Assembly: GCA_018668635.1 (NCBI GenBank) | Contig: JABJCN010000122.1 | Location: 1 to 34,938, forward strand | Direction of reading: 5' to 3' | DNA from: Opitutia bacterium | Lineage (GTDB): Bacteria; Verrucomicrobiota; Verrucomicrobiia; Opitutales; JABJCN01 | DNA length: 34,938 nt | In this document: positions 16,080-26,299 of the stretch, in pieces | Layout of the letters: the number at the start of each line of letters is the position of its first letter | Position numbering within the stretch: the first letter of the stretch is position 1 | The notes under the pieces: generated by a model | Seen by the model: only the letters and a program-made list of their open reading frames with translations | Databases searched by the model: none | Told to the model about the DNA's origin: nothing | Translations under genes and position numbers: made by a program

Positions 16080-17861
16080 CTATTCAACAAGAATTTCCTT
16101 GGCTGACTTGCCTTGGGGAATCATCGGCAATACATGCTCTGTGTATGGCACAACAACATCAAGAACATAAGGACCATCATGCTCCAGCATCTCCTTTATT
16201 GCTGGACGTAAATCCTCCCGTCGGATAACCCTTCGTCCACTCACACCAAAACCCTCTGCAATCTTAACAAAATCAGGATAAAGCCCACTTTCATTATCTG
16301 GACTACCAATATTATCGGGGTCCCCGAGAATCGTCTGTGCTCGACAACCATCATAGAAACGATCCTCCCACTGCATAACCATTCCAAGATGCTGGTTGTT
16401 AAGTAGAAGACACTTGGCTCCGATCTTCTCAATACTGGCTGTTGCCAGTTCCTGGATATTCATTAAAAAAGAACCATCACCGTCGATATCAATGACCTCC
16501 TTGTCCGGATACGCAACCTTGGCGCCAACCGCTGCCGGGTAACCAAAACCCATTGTGCCAAGTCCCAAGGAACTTATGTATGTTCGGGGGTTTTTGTAAA
16601 GGTAGTACTGGGCTGCCCACATTTGGTGCTGGCCAACACCTGTGGTAATGATTGCATCTCCATCTGTCTCCTCATAAAGAACTCGAACAGCCTCCTGCGA
16701 GGTAATATGAGTCCCCTCCTTGAAACTAAATGGAAATGGGTGCTCTGACTTCCATCCATTGATGCGCCCCATCCAAGCTGATAAATCTGTTTTCTGGAAC
16801 TTCCCGGAGTCGATCATTTCATTCATTCTTCCAAGTGCATATTTCACATCGGAATGAATTGGGAAATGAGCGTACTTGTTCTTACAATGCTCGGACGTAT
16901 CAAGGTCAAAATGTACGATAGTGGAATCCGGTGCAAACTTGTCGACCTTGCCGGTTATGCGGTCGTCAAACCGAGCACCCGCACAGATAAGCAAATCACT
17001 CTCGCAAACGGCCCAATTCCCTACAACGGTACCATGCATGCCAAACCAATAGAGGGATTGAGGATGCCCTGGATCAAAGGCCCCCAAACCCATCAGGGTT
17101 GACGCTACAGGAATTCCAGTGAGTTCCGCAAACTTTCGCATTTCCTCATGTGCATCAGCAGAAAGAATGCCTCCACCTGTATAGAGAACCGGTCTGGTCG
17201 CCTTTTCCAAAAGTTGCAGAACATTCTCCAAATCAACATCAGATGCCTTAGGTAAGTCTGGATACCCAGGTAGGTTGATTGAGCCAGGGAAAACGGGCTT
17301 GTAGATTTCTTGCTGAACATCCTTGGGAATATCCACAACAACCGGACCGGGTCTGCCAGTTGTTGCAATGTGGAAAGCCTCCTTGATGACACGAGGTAAC
17401 TCTGACGCTTCCAGAACAAGAAAACTATGCTTCACAACGGGAAGTGTCATCCCAAAGAAATCAGTCTCCTGAAAAGCACCCTTGCCGATGAACTGCTGGT
17501 ATACTTGGCCAGTAATGGCAATGAGAGGAATGCTATCCATGTAAGCATCAGCGATACATGTTACAAGATTCGTAGCACCAGGACCACTGGTAGCCATACA
17601 GACACCTGCCTTTCCAGTAGCTCGAGCATAGCCGTGGGCCATAAATCCTCCACCCTGTTCAATCCGAGGAAGTATCGTACGAATTCCCTCAGATCGATTC
17701 AATGCCTGATGCATTTCCATGGAAGCTCCACCAGGATAAGCGAATATAACATCTACCCCTTCGCGCTCCAGTGATTTCACGAGTACATCTGCCCCAGACA
17801 TTTCAGGGCCGATCTCGTCTTGTTGTGGAGGGAAGTCCAATACGGATTCCGGTTTCATCAT
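16080..17861 (-). CDS. ilvB: Acetolactate synthase (acetohydroxyacid synthase), large catalytic subunit
   Basis: A 593-residue ThDP enzyme making 2-acetolactate or 2-aceto-2-hydroxybutyrate, the first common step of branched-chain amino acid synthesis. Visible hallmarks: [14 protein letters not shown], the ThDP-activating glutamate (E68) in [23 protein letters not shown], the [15 protein letters not shown] segment typical of anabolic FAD-binding AHAS, and the ThDP/Mg motif [12 protein letters not shown] with [18 protein letters not shown]. Length is normal. The start is ATGATG at 17856-17861, with AAGG a few bases upstream. No ilvN regulatory subunit gene lies beside it: DUF481 is downstream and ymdB is divergent upstream. 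ilvN, ilvC and leu genes must therefore be elsewhere. Confidence 0.96.
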   Translation of the reverse strand: MMKPESVLDFPPQQDEIGPEMSGADVLVKSLEREGVDVIFAYPGGASMEMHQALNRSEGIRTILPRIEQGGGFMAHGYARATGKAGVCMATSGPGATNLVTCIADAYMDSIPLIAITGQVYQQFIGKGAFQETDFFGMTLPVVKHSFLVLEASELPRVIKEAFHIATTGRPGPVVVDIPKDVQQEIYKPVFPGSINLPGYPDLPKASDVDLENVLQLLEKATRPVLYTGGGILSADAHEEMRKFAELTGIPVASTLMGLGAFDPGHPQSLYWFGMHGTVVGNWAVCESDLLICAGARFDDRITGKVDKFAPDSTIVHFDLDTSEHCKNKYAHFPIHSDVKYALGRMNEMIDSGKFQKTDLSAWMGRINGWKSEHPFPFSFKEGTHITSQEAVRVLYEETDGDAIITTGVGQHQMWAAQYYLYKNPRTYISSLGLGTMGFGYPAAVGAKVAYPDKEVIDIDGDGSFLMNIQELATASIEKIGAKCLLLNNQHLGMVMQWEDRFYDGCRAQTILGDPDNIGSPDNESGLYPDFVKIAEGFGVSGRRVIRREDLRPAIKEMLEHDGPYVLDVVVPYTEHVLPMIPQGKSAKEILVE

Positions 17862-17945
17862 TTAACCTTGTTTTCTGTTGGAATATACGCTCAAAATAAG
17901 TGGATAAAAAAACCCTAGAATGCTGAATTTTACAAGCGCGAAAAA

Positions 17946-18734
17946 ATGAAAATTGCCTTTCTCGGAGACATTGTCGGTCGACCTGGACGTAACTTCGTCA
18001 TGGAAGTTGCCCGCGAACTCCGAAAGACTCATGATCTGGATTTTATTGTTGCCAATGGTGAAAATGCCGCTGGAGGTGCGGGTATCAACACCCGAATCGC
18101 AACCGCATTGCATAATTCGGGTGTCGACGGAATAACGCTTGGCGACCACTTGTGGGATGAACGAGGGTTCGAAAGAGAAATCGGGAAACTCCATTGGTTA
18201 TGCCGACCGGCCAACCTCCCAGAATCCAATCCCGGGCTAAAATATTTAATAATTGAAAAGAACGGACTAAAACTTGGAGTTGTTACAGTTCTTGGTCGAC
18301 AGTTCATGCGAGTGCATCCTGAATGCCCTTTCCAGACAGCCCGTCGATACACCGAGGAGTTAAAAGCTGCTGGAGCCCAAGCTGTCCTAGTTGAGATACA
18401 TGCAGAGGCAACTTCTGAAAAGATCGCACTTGGATGGTATCTTGATGGAATTGCCAGTCTTGTAGTGGGTACTCATACACACGTTCCCACAGCAGATCAG
18501 CGAATACTCCCAAGGGGAACAGCCTATCTCTCAGATGCAGGGATGTGCGGGCCCTACAAGTCTGTTCTGGGTCGAGATATCGAGCCAGTACTGGGACGAT
18601 TTCTAGACGGGTTACCAAGAAGGTTTACTGTTGCAACTGAAGACATCGCCATACGCGGTTGCATCGTGGATGTTGATGAGGCATCAGGACTTGCCAAGGG
18701 TATTGAATTACTTCAAATCTCGAAAGACGATTAG
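17946..18734 (+). CDS. ymdB: YmdB-family metallophosphoesterase (TIGR00282)
   Basis: A 262-residue member of the YmdB 2',3'-cyclic nucleotide phosphodiesterase family, a cytosolic dinuclear-metal enzyme known from Bacillus for effects on biofilm and motility switching. Expected motifs are GDIVGRPGR (D8), ANGENAAGG (E39, N40), IHAEATSEK (H152) and [10 protein letters not shown] (H177, H179). The family's GNH motif is GDH here, so the bridging-region Asn67 position is Asp67. The gene starts with no clear ribosome site, 84 bp from the divergent ilvB start, and its stop overlaps the stop of the convergent zinc peptidase by four bases. Often placed near rny in other bacteria; rny is not visible here. 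Confidence 0.93.
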   Translation: MKIAFLGDIVGRPGRNFVMEVARELRKTHDLDFIVANGENAAGGAGINTRIATALHNSGVDGITLGDHLWDERGFEREIGKLHWLCRPANLPESNPGLKYLIIEKNGLKLGVVTVLGRQFMRVHPECPFQTARRYTEELKAAGAQAVLVEIHAEATSEKIALGWYLDGIASLVVGTHTHVPTADQRILPRGTAYLSDAGMCGPYKSVLGRDIEPVLGRFLDGLPRRFTVATEDIAIRGCIVDVDEASGLAKGIELLQISKDD

Positions 18735-19411
18735 TTTCGCCGTCCCGTAAGCAAAAGTAAATAATATAGCAGAGATCCCAGACTGGTAACGAATGCAGCA
18801 ACATATGTCCATGCAGCCGCATCCAAAGTTTCATGTATGCCAACCATCTCATCCTGTTCGATGACTCCCAGATGAAGCAGTTCCTCCTTGGCTCGCTTGC
18901 TGGCATCAAACTCAACGGGAAGTGTAATCAACTGAAAGACAGTCAGGATCATGTAGACACCAATGATTAAAGGGAGGACCGTCTTTAGTGGAAGAATGGG
19001 AAGAAAAAAGGTGGCAATTATAAGCATGGGGAGAGCCTTGGAGGCAAAACCTGTCATCGGAACCAGTGCCATCCGCAAGTTCAACATCGAATAACCGACC
19101 TTATGCTGGATAGCATGACCAGCCTCATGTGCAGATACTCCCAAGGCAGCAAGGCTTGTACCATGATAATTATCCTGACTAAGGGCCAATCGACGGTTTA
19201 CCGGATCATAGTGATCAGTCAATCTACCGGGAGTCACGGCAATATCCACATCCTGTATGCCCGCATGTTGCATGACAAAACGTGCCGCCTCCGCCCCTGT
19301 GATACGTCCACGTGATTCAACCCTAAGATAGCGATTATAGGTTGAACTGACCCGCAACTGGGCCCAGAGCCCAAGACCGATTGGCAACAAGATCAAAATT
19401 AAAATTTCCAT
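18731..19411 (-). CDS. YugP-type membrane zinc metallopeptidase (PF04298)
   Basis: A 226-residue inner-membrane peptidase with the zinc motif [11 protein letters not shown] (HEAGH) in the first half, preceded by [20 protein letters not shown], the hallmark of the neutral zinc metallopeptidase 2 family. Hydrophobic segments occur at the N-terminus, in the middle ([32 protein letters not shown]) and at the C-terminus. I start at the ATG at 19409-19411 because AAGAGGA lies seven bases upstream (19419-19425); an in-frame upstream ATG at 19432 would overlap that site. The physiological substrate is unknown. It converges on ymdB with a 4-bp overlap and is divergent from the large exported protein. 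Confidence 0.9.
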   Translation of the reverse strand: MEILILILLPIGLGLWAQLRVSSTYNRYLRVESRGRITGAEAARFVMQHAGIQDVDIAVTPGRLTDHYDPVNRRLALSQDNYHGTSLAALGVSAHEAGHAIQHKVGYSMLNLRMALVPMTGFASKALPMLIIATFFLPILPLKTVLPLIIGVYMILTVFQLITLPVEFDASKRAKEELLHLGVIEQDEMVGIHETLDAAAWTYVAAFVTSLGSLLYYLLLLTGRRN

Positions 19412-19418
19412 TGTTAAA

Positions 19419-19425
19419 TCCTCTT
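19419..19425 (-). promoter_or_regulatory. Shine-Dalgarno site that fixes the zinc peptidase start
   Basis: Reads AAGAGGA on the minus strand, seven bases before ATG 19409-19411. It supports the shorter start. Confidence 0.7.
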
Positions 19426-19465
19426 TTTTCAATAAGATTTTGTTAGAAATAAAAGGTTACCCATA

Positions 19466-22400
19466 ATGAAGAATTTTCAAGTTTCAATTTACTCGAACCT
19501 CTGGAGCGTTACACTCATAGCAATCTCATTAGCCAATACAGCCAAGGCAGCAACACTCCTCACGGAGGATGCAGAATCTGAGTCACCTGCGGTAAATTCC
19601 CAGACGGCAACCGGATATGATGCGATACAATCAGAAATTGCACCGGAAGGTAGCAATGCCTTTCATCTGACACATACTGATTCAGACCAAGGTGACCAAT
19701 TTATCCAGTTAAGCAGCTCTTTCACGCCAGGTTCAAGTACATACCTATTTTTTGAAAGCAAAATGGGTTGGAGCAGTTCCACACAGGTTGCCAATGTGGA
19801 GGTTAGCTCTGACAACGGGGCCAACTGGACAAATATATGGAACAAGAATGGGGCCGACAATTCCGGGGATGGAAGTTTCACTTTGCAATCCGTTTCGATG
19901 GCAGCATTTGCAGGTACTTCCCTACAACTTCGTTTTCGTTATACATTTTCAAGTGGGAGTTACTATCCTGGTACAGGAACCAACCTTGGATGGATTTTTG
20001 ATAACATCCAAATCGGAGACACTCTCGCCACTCGCGAATGGTCAATAGGAACCCCAACCGCAAAGGAACAAAATGTAATAGAATTGGTTAACAGGGCCAG
20101 ATCTGACTCCCAAGCAGACCTTCAACGCCTTGTAAAAACAACAGACAGCGATGTAACCTATGCCTATGAATATTTCAATGTAGACCTCGATGTACTTGCC
20201 GCTCAGTTCTCCGGCACTCAATTTGGACCGGGCGCACAGGCAGCAGGTTCAGACACCGCCATACCCTCAACCCTGCCGCCATTAGCCCCAAATACAAAAC
20301 TCACCACTGCAGCCCGCCTGCATACTGAGGACATGTTGAACAATGAATTTCAGGGACATGATAGCTCAAGCGGTGCCATATCACCAAACCAGTCAGGGGA
20401 CAAGGTCGGTGACCGCATTAGTCGTCAGGGCTACGACTACAGCACTGTGGCTGAAAACGTCTCCTCATACAGTGAGTCCATATGGGATTCCCACGCCGCA
20501 TTCATTGTCGACTGGGGAACCAGTGCCAGTACAGGATTAACCTATGCGGGCATGCAGGATCCATCGGGACACCGAACAAATGTATATCGCAACAATATCC
20601 GGGAAATTGGAGTAGGCGTGGTCGAAGGTACCAATGGTTCGGTGGGACCACTACTCGTTACTCATGCATTGGCTACTGAAAGCAACTACGACCAACCTTT
20701 CATAACAGGCGTTGCCTATTACGATACAGATGGAAATGGATTCTATGATGAAGGCGAGGGCATCGGGGGAATCACCATCAATGTGGATGACAGTCCATAC
20801 CACGCAGTCACACCTGATTCCGGTGGTTATGCCATTCCAGTCACAAATGATGGAGCATACAGCCTGTCCTATACCATGCCCGATGGTTCCACAGGCTCAC
20901 AATCCGCAAACGTCTCGAATCAAGAAAACATAAAGACGGATATCTCCCCCGATTGGTCAGCTACAGAAGTGATCGGGTTGCAGACCTATCAAACCAATGT
21001 TGAAGTTTCTTATAGTGTTGCACCTGTACCTGCAGCCACAGCCTATCGGCTATGGCTTTGGGAAATCGTCAGCTGGCCCGGTGATCTTGGTGCAGAGGAT
21101 TCAAGAAACATTAAAACAACAACAACCGGAAGCTATTCCTCAATCCAGGATACAGTAAAAGCTACAGGCACAAAGGCGTATCGTCTGGCTTCAACCGATG
21201 CAACGGACCAGACCCTTGAAATTGATTATGATATCCTTCCCGGAAGCAACTCAATCCTATCCTGGCAGGACCAGTTGGGAATTATTGCAACCGGCCAGGA
21301 GGCGTTAGTCCAGATATCGACAGATTCCGGCAGCAACTGGACCACTCTCGAAACCCGCAATGGCACAGGGGCATCAGGCTATGCCACGGAATTCTCATCA
21401 CGAAATGTGTCACTTAGAGATTATGAAGGGCAGCCCGTTCGTATTCGTTTTCAAATCCACAACCCACCATCAATAGAATATATTTACAGCCAAACATCGG
21501 AGGCATTTGGCTGGTACCTTGACGATATAAGTCTGGGCGATTCGGAGATCATCAAGGATGGGGTTTCATCGGAAGGACCGGGTTACGAATGGGCATTCAC
21601 AACTCCCGAAGCAGCGTCATTTCTTTTAAGGGCACAAATTATAAACAATACCAATGAGTACCCGCTTGGACCGATTCTCCGTATAAAGTCAGTTAACGAT
21701 ACATCTCCTTCAACAAACCAACCTCCATTAGCCATCGAATTAAGCCAAGTTGCGATTAATGAAAGTATCAAGGAATCTGAAATAATAGCGACTATCACGG
21801 TAACCGACCCGGATACAGAAGACAGCCACGTATTCGCCTTAGTTCCAGGAGAAGGGGATACAGATAACACATTATTTATGGTGAGTGGGAACAAACTAAA
21901 GACACTTCAAACATTCGACTACGAAACAAAGTCAAACTATGCAATTTTGATTCAGGTGAAAGATGAAGCAGGCAATACACTTGAACAGGCATTTACCATA
22001 ACGATCACCGATGATTCTTCTGAAGATAAGGACGGGGATGGCTTAACAGAACTGGAAGAGGAATCCATTGGGACCAGTGATCTTCTGGCTGACACAGATA
22101 ATGATGGCACTAGCGACTTTGACGAAGTAAATGCAGGAAGTGACCCGACTGATAACTCATCGACACCTGATATTGCAGAAGTGGCAACCGGAACAGGGTT
22201 TTTTGTAACAGAAAATGGTTATATCGTAACAAATCATCACGTTGTTCAAAATGCCATCAGGATTGAAGTTTCCCTCGAAGGCACGTACTACGAGGCCCAA
22301 TTGATTACCTATAGTGCAGATAATGACTTGGCACTTTTAAAGGTTACAGGACAGTTTCAGGCATTACCCATGGTAACAGCGGAAAACGTAAGCTTGGGGA

Positions 22401-23116
22401 CCGATGTTTTTACTATAGGTTATCCATGGACATCCGGAAATTCCAAGACGTATACCGAAGGTGTGATTAATGCATTGGAACCATGGGGCGACCAACGAAT
22501 TTTTCAAATCAGCGCTCAACTGCACGCAGGAAACTCAGGTGGCGCATTGATAGATAAAAACAATGGAAATGTAGTCGGAATTGTTTCTTCAAAGTTGGTC
22601 GGGGTTGAGATTCAAGATGTCAACTATGCGGTTAAAAGTCAGTATGCCTTGGAGATGTTAACATCTGTAACAACTGTTACCGATAAACTAATGAATCCCT
22701 TTCCGGTAGATACTTTAAGGGATGAAAATGAGATAAAGAGTGAAGTCGAAAACTCTACTGTTCGGGTAATTTCATACCTCAATCAAACTGCAGTAGATAA
22801 TTACTCCAATGTCTATTCATGGAATCTAGCTACAGAGATAGGTGGTGGATGGAATTATTTCGATTGGTTTTCGTATTATTGGGATTCAGGTTCCAACTGG
22901 ATTTATCAGATAAATCTGGGTTGGCTCTATAGGCTAAGTGAATCGACGAATTCAATCTGGTTCTGGGATGAGTCTTTGGGTTGGCTCTGGACCAACTCCA
23001 CAAATTATCCTAATTTTTATCAATCAAACAGTCGTAGTTGGCTGTACTACCACGAAGGCAGCAACAGCCCCAGATACTTTTACAAGCAGTCAACCGAAAC
23101 CTGGGGAGAGTATTAG
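19466..23116 (+). CDS. Very large exported multidomain protein: CAP, jelly-roll, cadherin and trypsin-like protease domains
   Basis: A 1216-residue protein with a Sec signal (about 1-28, cleaved near TAKA). Domains in order: MAM/jelly-roll-like (about 32-190), CAP/SCP-PR1 (about 198-403, with RLHTEDM, GHDSSSG and GHRTNVY), an SdrD-B-like repeat (about 408-490), a second jelly-roll (about 552-695), cadherin-like (about 752-855), DxDxDG calcium loops (about 855-900), and an S1C/DegP-like serine protease (about 906-1072) with His925 in TNHHVV, Asp954 in DNDLALL and Ser1024 in AGNSGG. All three triad residues are present. The Trp/Tyr-rich tail (about 1132-1216) repeats LGWL[YW] and may be an anchoring or secretion signal. 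The role is unknown: surface adhesion with proteolysis is inference. Confidence 0.9.
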   Translation: MKNFQVSIYSNLWSVTLIAISLANTAKAATLLTEDAESESPAVNSQTATGYDAIQSEIAPEGSNAFHLTHTDSDQGDQFIQLSSSFTPGSSTYLFFESKMGWSSSTQVANVEVSSDNGANWTNIWNKNGADNSGDGSFTLQSVSMAAFAGTSLQLRFRYTFSSGSYYPGTGTNLGWIFDNIQIGDTLATREWSIGTPTAKEQNVIELVNRARSDSQADLQRLVKTTDSDVTYAYEYFNVDLDVLAAQFSGTQFGPGAQAAGSDTAIPSTLPPLAPNTKLTTAARLHTEDMLNNEFQGHDSSSGAISPNQSGDKVGDRISRQGYDYSTVAENVSSYSESIWDSHAAFIVDWGTSASTGLTYAGMQDPSGHRTNVYRNNIREIGVGVVEGTNGSVGPLLVTHALATESNYDQPFITGVAYYDTDGNGFYDEGEGIGGITINVDDSPYHAVTPDSGGYAIPVTNDGAYSLSYTMPDGSTGSQSANVSNQENIKTDISPDWSATEVIGLQTYQTNVEVSYSVAPVPAATAYRLWLWEIVSWPGDLGAEDSRNIKTTTTGSYSSIQDTVKATGTKAYRLASTDATDQTLEIDYDILPGSNSILSWQDQLGIIATGQEALVQISTDSGSNWTTLETRNGTGASGYATEFSSRNVSLRDYEGQPVRIRFQIHNPPSIEYIYSQTSEAFGWYLDDISLGDSEIIKDGVSSEGPGYEWAFTTPEAASFLLRAQIINNTNEYPLGPILRIKSVNDTSPSTNQPPLAIELSQVAINESIKESEIIATITVTDPDTEDSHVFALVPGEGDTDNTLFMVSGNKLKTLQTFDYETKSNYAILIQVKDEAGNTLEQAFTITITDDSSEDKDGDGLTELEEESIGTSDLLADTDNDGTSDFDEVNAGSDPTDNSSTPDIAEVATGTGFFVTENGYIVTNHHVVQNAIRIEVSLEGTYYEAQLITYSADNDLALLKVTGQFQALPMVTAENVSLGTDVFTIGYPWTSGNSKTYTEGVINALEPWGDQRIFQISAQLHAGNSGGALIDKNNGNVVGIVSSKLVGVEIQDVNYAVKSQYALEMLTSVTTVTDKLMNPFPVDTLRDENEIKSEVENSTVRVISYLNQTAVDNYSNVYSWNLATEIGGGWNYFDWFSYYWDSGSNWIYQINLGWLYRLSESTNSIWFWDESLGWLWTNSTNYPNFYQSNSRSWLYYHEGSNSPRYFYKQSTETWGEY

Positions 23117-23150
23117 GCCCGGAACACAAAACGCCGAGGACTCTGCGATA

Positions 23151-25250
23151 TCAAACCAGTCCTGCGCGTTCGAGCAAGGCTTCCAGTTTTGGGTCGCGAC
23201 CCATGAAGTCCCGAAATAGTTTGGCCGGATCTTCTGAATTGCCACGACTGAGAATCTTCCGGCGAAAATCCATACCAACTTGAGGACTCATAACTCCTTC
23301 AGCCTTGAAACGGGTGAAGGCGTCCGCATCGAGAACCTCCGACCACTTGTACGAATAGTAGGCTGCCGCGTAACCAACACTTGACGAGAAAAGATGCGTG
23401 AATTTGCGGGCATTGTGGGGTGCGGGTGGATCAGTCTTCATGACATAGGTTTCCTGGATACCGCCAACCACTTCATCCAGGTCACGGGGTTCGCCTTTTG
23501 CAAATCGACGATGGAGTTCAAGGTCCATTTTCCCAAAGGAAAGCTGACGCATATTGTCAGTGGCAGACATGTAGTTTCGGGCTTTTAGCATCTTCTGGAA
23601 CAATTCTTCCGGTATGGGGTCACCAGTCTCATGATGGAGGGCAAAAAGATCGAGACTCGCGCGATCCCAGCACCAGTTCTCCATGATTTGCGAAGGTAGT
23701 TCAACGAAGTCCCAAGCCACGTCCACACCATTGAGACTGCGGATTTCCACCTCGCCACAAAGGTGATGAATGAGGTGACCAAACTCATGAAAAATAGTTT
23801 CCACCTCACGATGTGTCAGCAAGGCAGGCTTGCCCTCAGTTGCCGGTGTCATGTTGCCACAGATCAGCCCCAGGTGTGGAGTGAGTTTACCATCTGCACC
23901 GGGTGCTCCTGTGCAAAGGAAATTCATCCAGGCACCGCCCCGCTTGGGTTCCCGTGGATGCCAGTCGGTAAAGAAGCTTCCCATTTTACGTCCGTCATTG
24001 GCATCGAACATATCATAATATTTGACCTCGGGATGCCACACCTCGACAGCACCCGGATCGATGTCGCCGGTTTTACCAACCTCATGAAAAACCGCCGTGC
24101 GTTCCTCAATACGAAGGCCGAAGACACGCTGTGCGAGATCATACAATCCGTCAATGACCCGGCCGACCGGGAAGTAGGGTCTCAACTCCTCCTCGTCAAA
24201 ATCGTATAACTCCTTCCTTTGCTTCTCGGCCCAGTAGCCGACCTCCCATGGTTTCAACATTGATGGATCGCCGCCGTTCCTGTTGGCCTTGTATTCACGG
24301 AGGTTTTGCCCATCCGTTTCAAATGCTTCAATTATTCTATCATGCAGGTCCGTTACAAAACTGTCGGCTGTTAAACCATCCTTGGCCATCCTTCGTTCCA
24401 GGACCATGTCAGCAAAATCATCCTTGCCCAGGATTTCCGCCTTTTCCTGACGCAGTTTCAGTATCTTCCAGATGAGATCGGTATTGTCATGGGAATCCTT
24501 GTGTCCGACCAATGACGAAGCCTTCCAAACCTTACGGCGAATCTCTTCATCATCAAGGTGCTGGAGAACAGGCGCCATGGAAGGATAATGCAGGGTAAAT
24601 CGCCATACCGGGGCTTCATCCGTCCCCTTCCCCTTGCTCTTTGCATCCGCCAAGGCGGTGGCCCTTGCCGTCTCCGGAAGCCCGGCCAGTTTCGATTCAT
24701 CATCAACATAAAGTTCCCATGCATTGGTTGCATCCAATACATTTTCGCCAAACTTTTGGGTAATTTGTGCCAACTCTGCCTCGAGAGCCTCGAGGCGCTT
24801 CTTGGACTCAGGTGGTAGATCCGCACCCTGGTCACGAAAGTCAGCAAGGGTCTCATCAAGGAATCGCTTACGGGGACCGGTCAAGCCAGCGGCTTCATCC
24901 GTTGTCGCATAGGCCTTGAGGACCTCCCAAAGCTTCTCGTTGAGAGGTATCCGGGCGTAGAATTCCGTGACCTTGGGTAACATCGCGTTATACGCCTTAC
25001 GCAGTGCGTCCGAATTACATACTGAATCCAGGTGCCCGACCAATCCCCACGCCCGGTCCAGAGTGTTTGTTGCAGACTCCCCGGCCAGCAATGTATTGTC
25101 AAAAGTTCGGTCATCGAGGCCACTACCAGCCAATTCATCAATACGACCCTGAGCCTCCTCAAGGGCTTTTGTAATGTCCGGCTCAATGCATTCAGGCTTG
25201 AGTTGAGACCAACGGATTTCAAATTCGGGATTTAGAAATGGGTGTTCCAT
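23151..25250 (-). CDS. M3-family zinc oligopeptidase (oligopeptidase A/PrlC-like)
   Basis: A 699-residue cytosolic peptidase with the thimet-oligopeptidase zinc site IFHEFGHLIHHL (H488, E489, H492) and a downstream glutamate in FVELPSQIMENW. Other family blocks are present: LTPHLGLICGNMTPAT, a WHPEVKYYDMFD segment and the C-terminal SVGYAAAYYSYKWSEVLDAD box. There is no signal peptide. Length is normal for OpdA/Dcp-type enzymes, which clean up short peptides and degraded signal peptides. The start is an ATG without an obvious ribosome site. It converges on the large exported protein with 34 bp between the stops and is divergent from the MDR gene at 25319. Confidence 0.95.
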   Translation of the reverse strand: MEHPFLNPEFEIRWSQLKPECIEPDITKALEEAQGRIDELAGSGLDDRTFDNTLLAGESATNTLDRAWGLVGHLDSVCNSDALRKAYNAMLPKVTEFYARIPLNEKLWEVLKAYATTDEAAGLTGPRKRFLDETLADFRDQGADLPPESKKRLEALEAELAQITQKFGENVLDATNAWELYVDDESKLAGLPETARATALADAKSKGKGTDEAPVWRFTLHYPSMAPVLQHLDDEEIRRKVWKASSLVGHKDSHDNTDLIWKILKLRQEKAEILGKDDFADMVLERRMAKDGLTADSFVTDLHDRIIEAFETDGQNLREYKANRNGGDPSMLKPWEVGYWAEKQRKELYDFDEEELRPYFPVGRVIDGLYDLAQRVFGLRIEERTAVFHEVGKTGDIDPGAVEVWHPEVKYYDMFDANDGRKMGSFFTDWHPREPKRGGAWMNFLCTGAPGADGKLTPHLGLICGNMTPATEGKPALLTHREVETIFHEFGHLIHHLCGEVEIRSLNGVDVAWDFVELPSQIMENWCWDRASLDLFALHHETGDPIPEELFQKMLKARNYMSATDNMRQLSFGKMDLELHRRFAKGEPRDLDEVVGGIQETYVMKTDPPAPHNARKFTHLFSSSVGYAAAYYSYKWSEVLDADAFTRFKAEGVMSPQVGMDFRRKILSRGNSEDPAKLFRDFMGRDPKLEALLERAGLV

Positions 25251-25318
25251 AATTATTCGTTGAAAGATTAATCTAAAACCTTGAATGCGGAACCGCTTCC
25301 GGGTTCAACCTTTATTTC

Positions 25319-26299
25319 ATGAAAAACAAGTCACTTGTCTTTTCCGAACACGGCAAACCCGAGGAGGTTCTCCGTCTGATGGAATCTGAATTATCCGGAC
25401 CCACTACCGGGGAAGTCGGCCTGCGCATGCTCGCGGCGTCCATCAACCCGTCTGATCTAGGAATTATAGGTGGGACCTATGGTACATTGCCCCCATTGCC
25501 TGCGGTTGCGGGACTTGAGGGCATCGCCGAGATCGTGGAAAAAGGCAAAGAAGTTTCCACCCTTGGCCTTGGAGAACGTGTCAGGATTCCATATGGGATT
25601 GGATCTTGGCAGACCAACATGATTGCACCGGCAAAAGATCTTGTGAAGGTTCCTCGAGGAATCCCAATCGAACAAGCAGCAACAGCCTTTGTAAATCCAC
25701 CCACTGCATTGTTGCTGCTTCAGGAAGTGACAAATCTTGAGCCCGGTGACTGGATCATCCAGAACGCTGCAAACTCTGCCGTGGGAATCGCCGTCATTCA
25801 AATTGCAAGACATATGGGACTGCGCACCATCAACCTTGTTCGTCGCGAGGAACTTTGCCAACCGCTCCTTGAACTGGGTGCCGACATCGCCCTGCTCGAC
25901 AACGATGATTATCCCAAAACACTGGATACGATTACAAACGGATTGAAACCACAACTTGCGCTGAACTCAATTGGCGGGCAAAGCGCCTATCGCCTCTGTA
26001 AAACCCTGGGCCGAGGCGGCATCCACGTCACAATCGGGGCCATGACCGGGGAACCCACCCGTTTTCCCACACGATACCTGATCTTCAACAATATTCGACT
26101 AACCGGATTCTGGGTAACCCGCTGGCTGGAAGAAGCCGGTCAGGATACAACCGATGCCACCTATTTAAAAATCTTTGACTTAGTTGAAAAAGGCATCATT
26201 CAAACCCAAATCGAGACGAGCCACCCCTTGAAGGAATTCAGGCAAGCTTTGGCCGACAACGCCAACCCGCGACTGGGGAAAGTCCTTTTTAAAAATTAG
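25319..26299 (+). CDS. Zinc-less MDR oxidoreductase, 2-enoyl thioester reductase (MECR/ETR)-like
   Basis: A 326-residue medium-chain dehydrogenase/reductase. The N-terminal catalytic half has the SINPSDL strand and an AGLEGIAEIVEKG loop; no structural-zinc cysteine set is present. The nucleotide half has IIQNAANSAVGIAVIQIAR, the signature of trans-2-enoyl-CoA/ACP reductases, followed by NLVRREE, where basic residues would select NADPH. The family reduces the double bond of 2-enoyl thioesters in fatty-acid synthesis or side routes; a quinone-reductase-like role is the main alternative. It is monocistronic or weakly linked to the next gene, with 71 bp between and a nested inverted repeat at its 3' end. 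Confidence 0.85.
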   Translation: MKNKSLVFSEHGKPEEVLRLMESELSGPTTGEVGLRMLAASINPSDLGIIGGTYGTLPPLPAVAGLEGIAEIVEKGKEVSTLGLGERVRIPYGIGSWQTNMIAPAKDLVKVPRGIPIEQAATAFVNPPTALLLLQEVTNLEPGDWIIQNAANSAVGIAVIQIARHMGLRTINLVRREELCQPLLELGADIALLDNDDYPKTLDTITNGLKPQLALNSIGGQSAYRLCKTLGRGGIHVTIGAMTGEPTRFPTRYLIFNNIRLTGFWVTRWLEEAGQDTTDATYLKIFDLVEKGIIQTQIETSHPLKEFRQALADNANPRLGKVLFKN

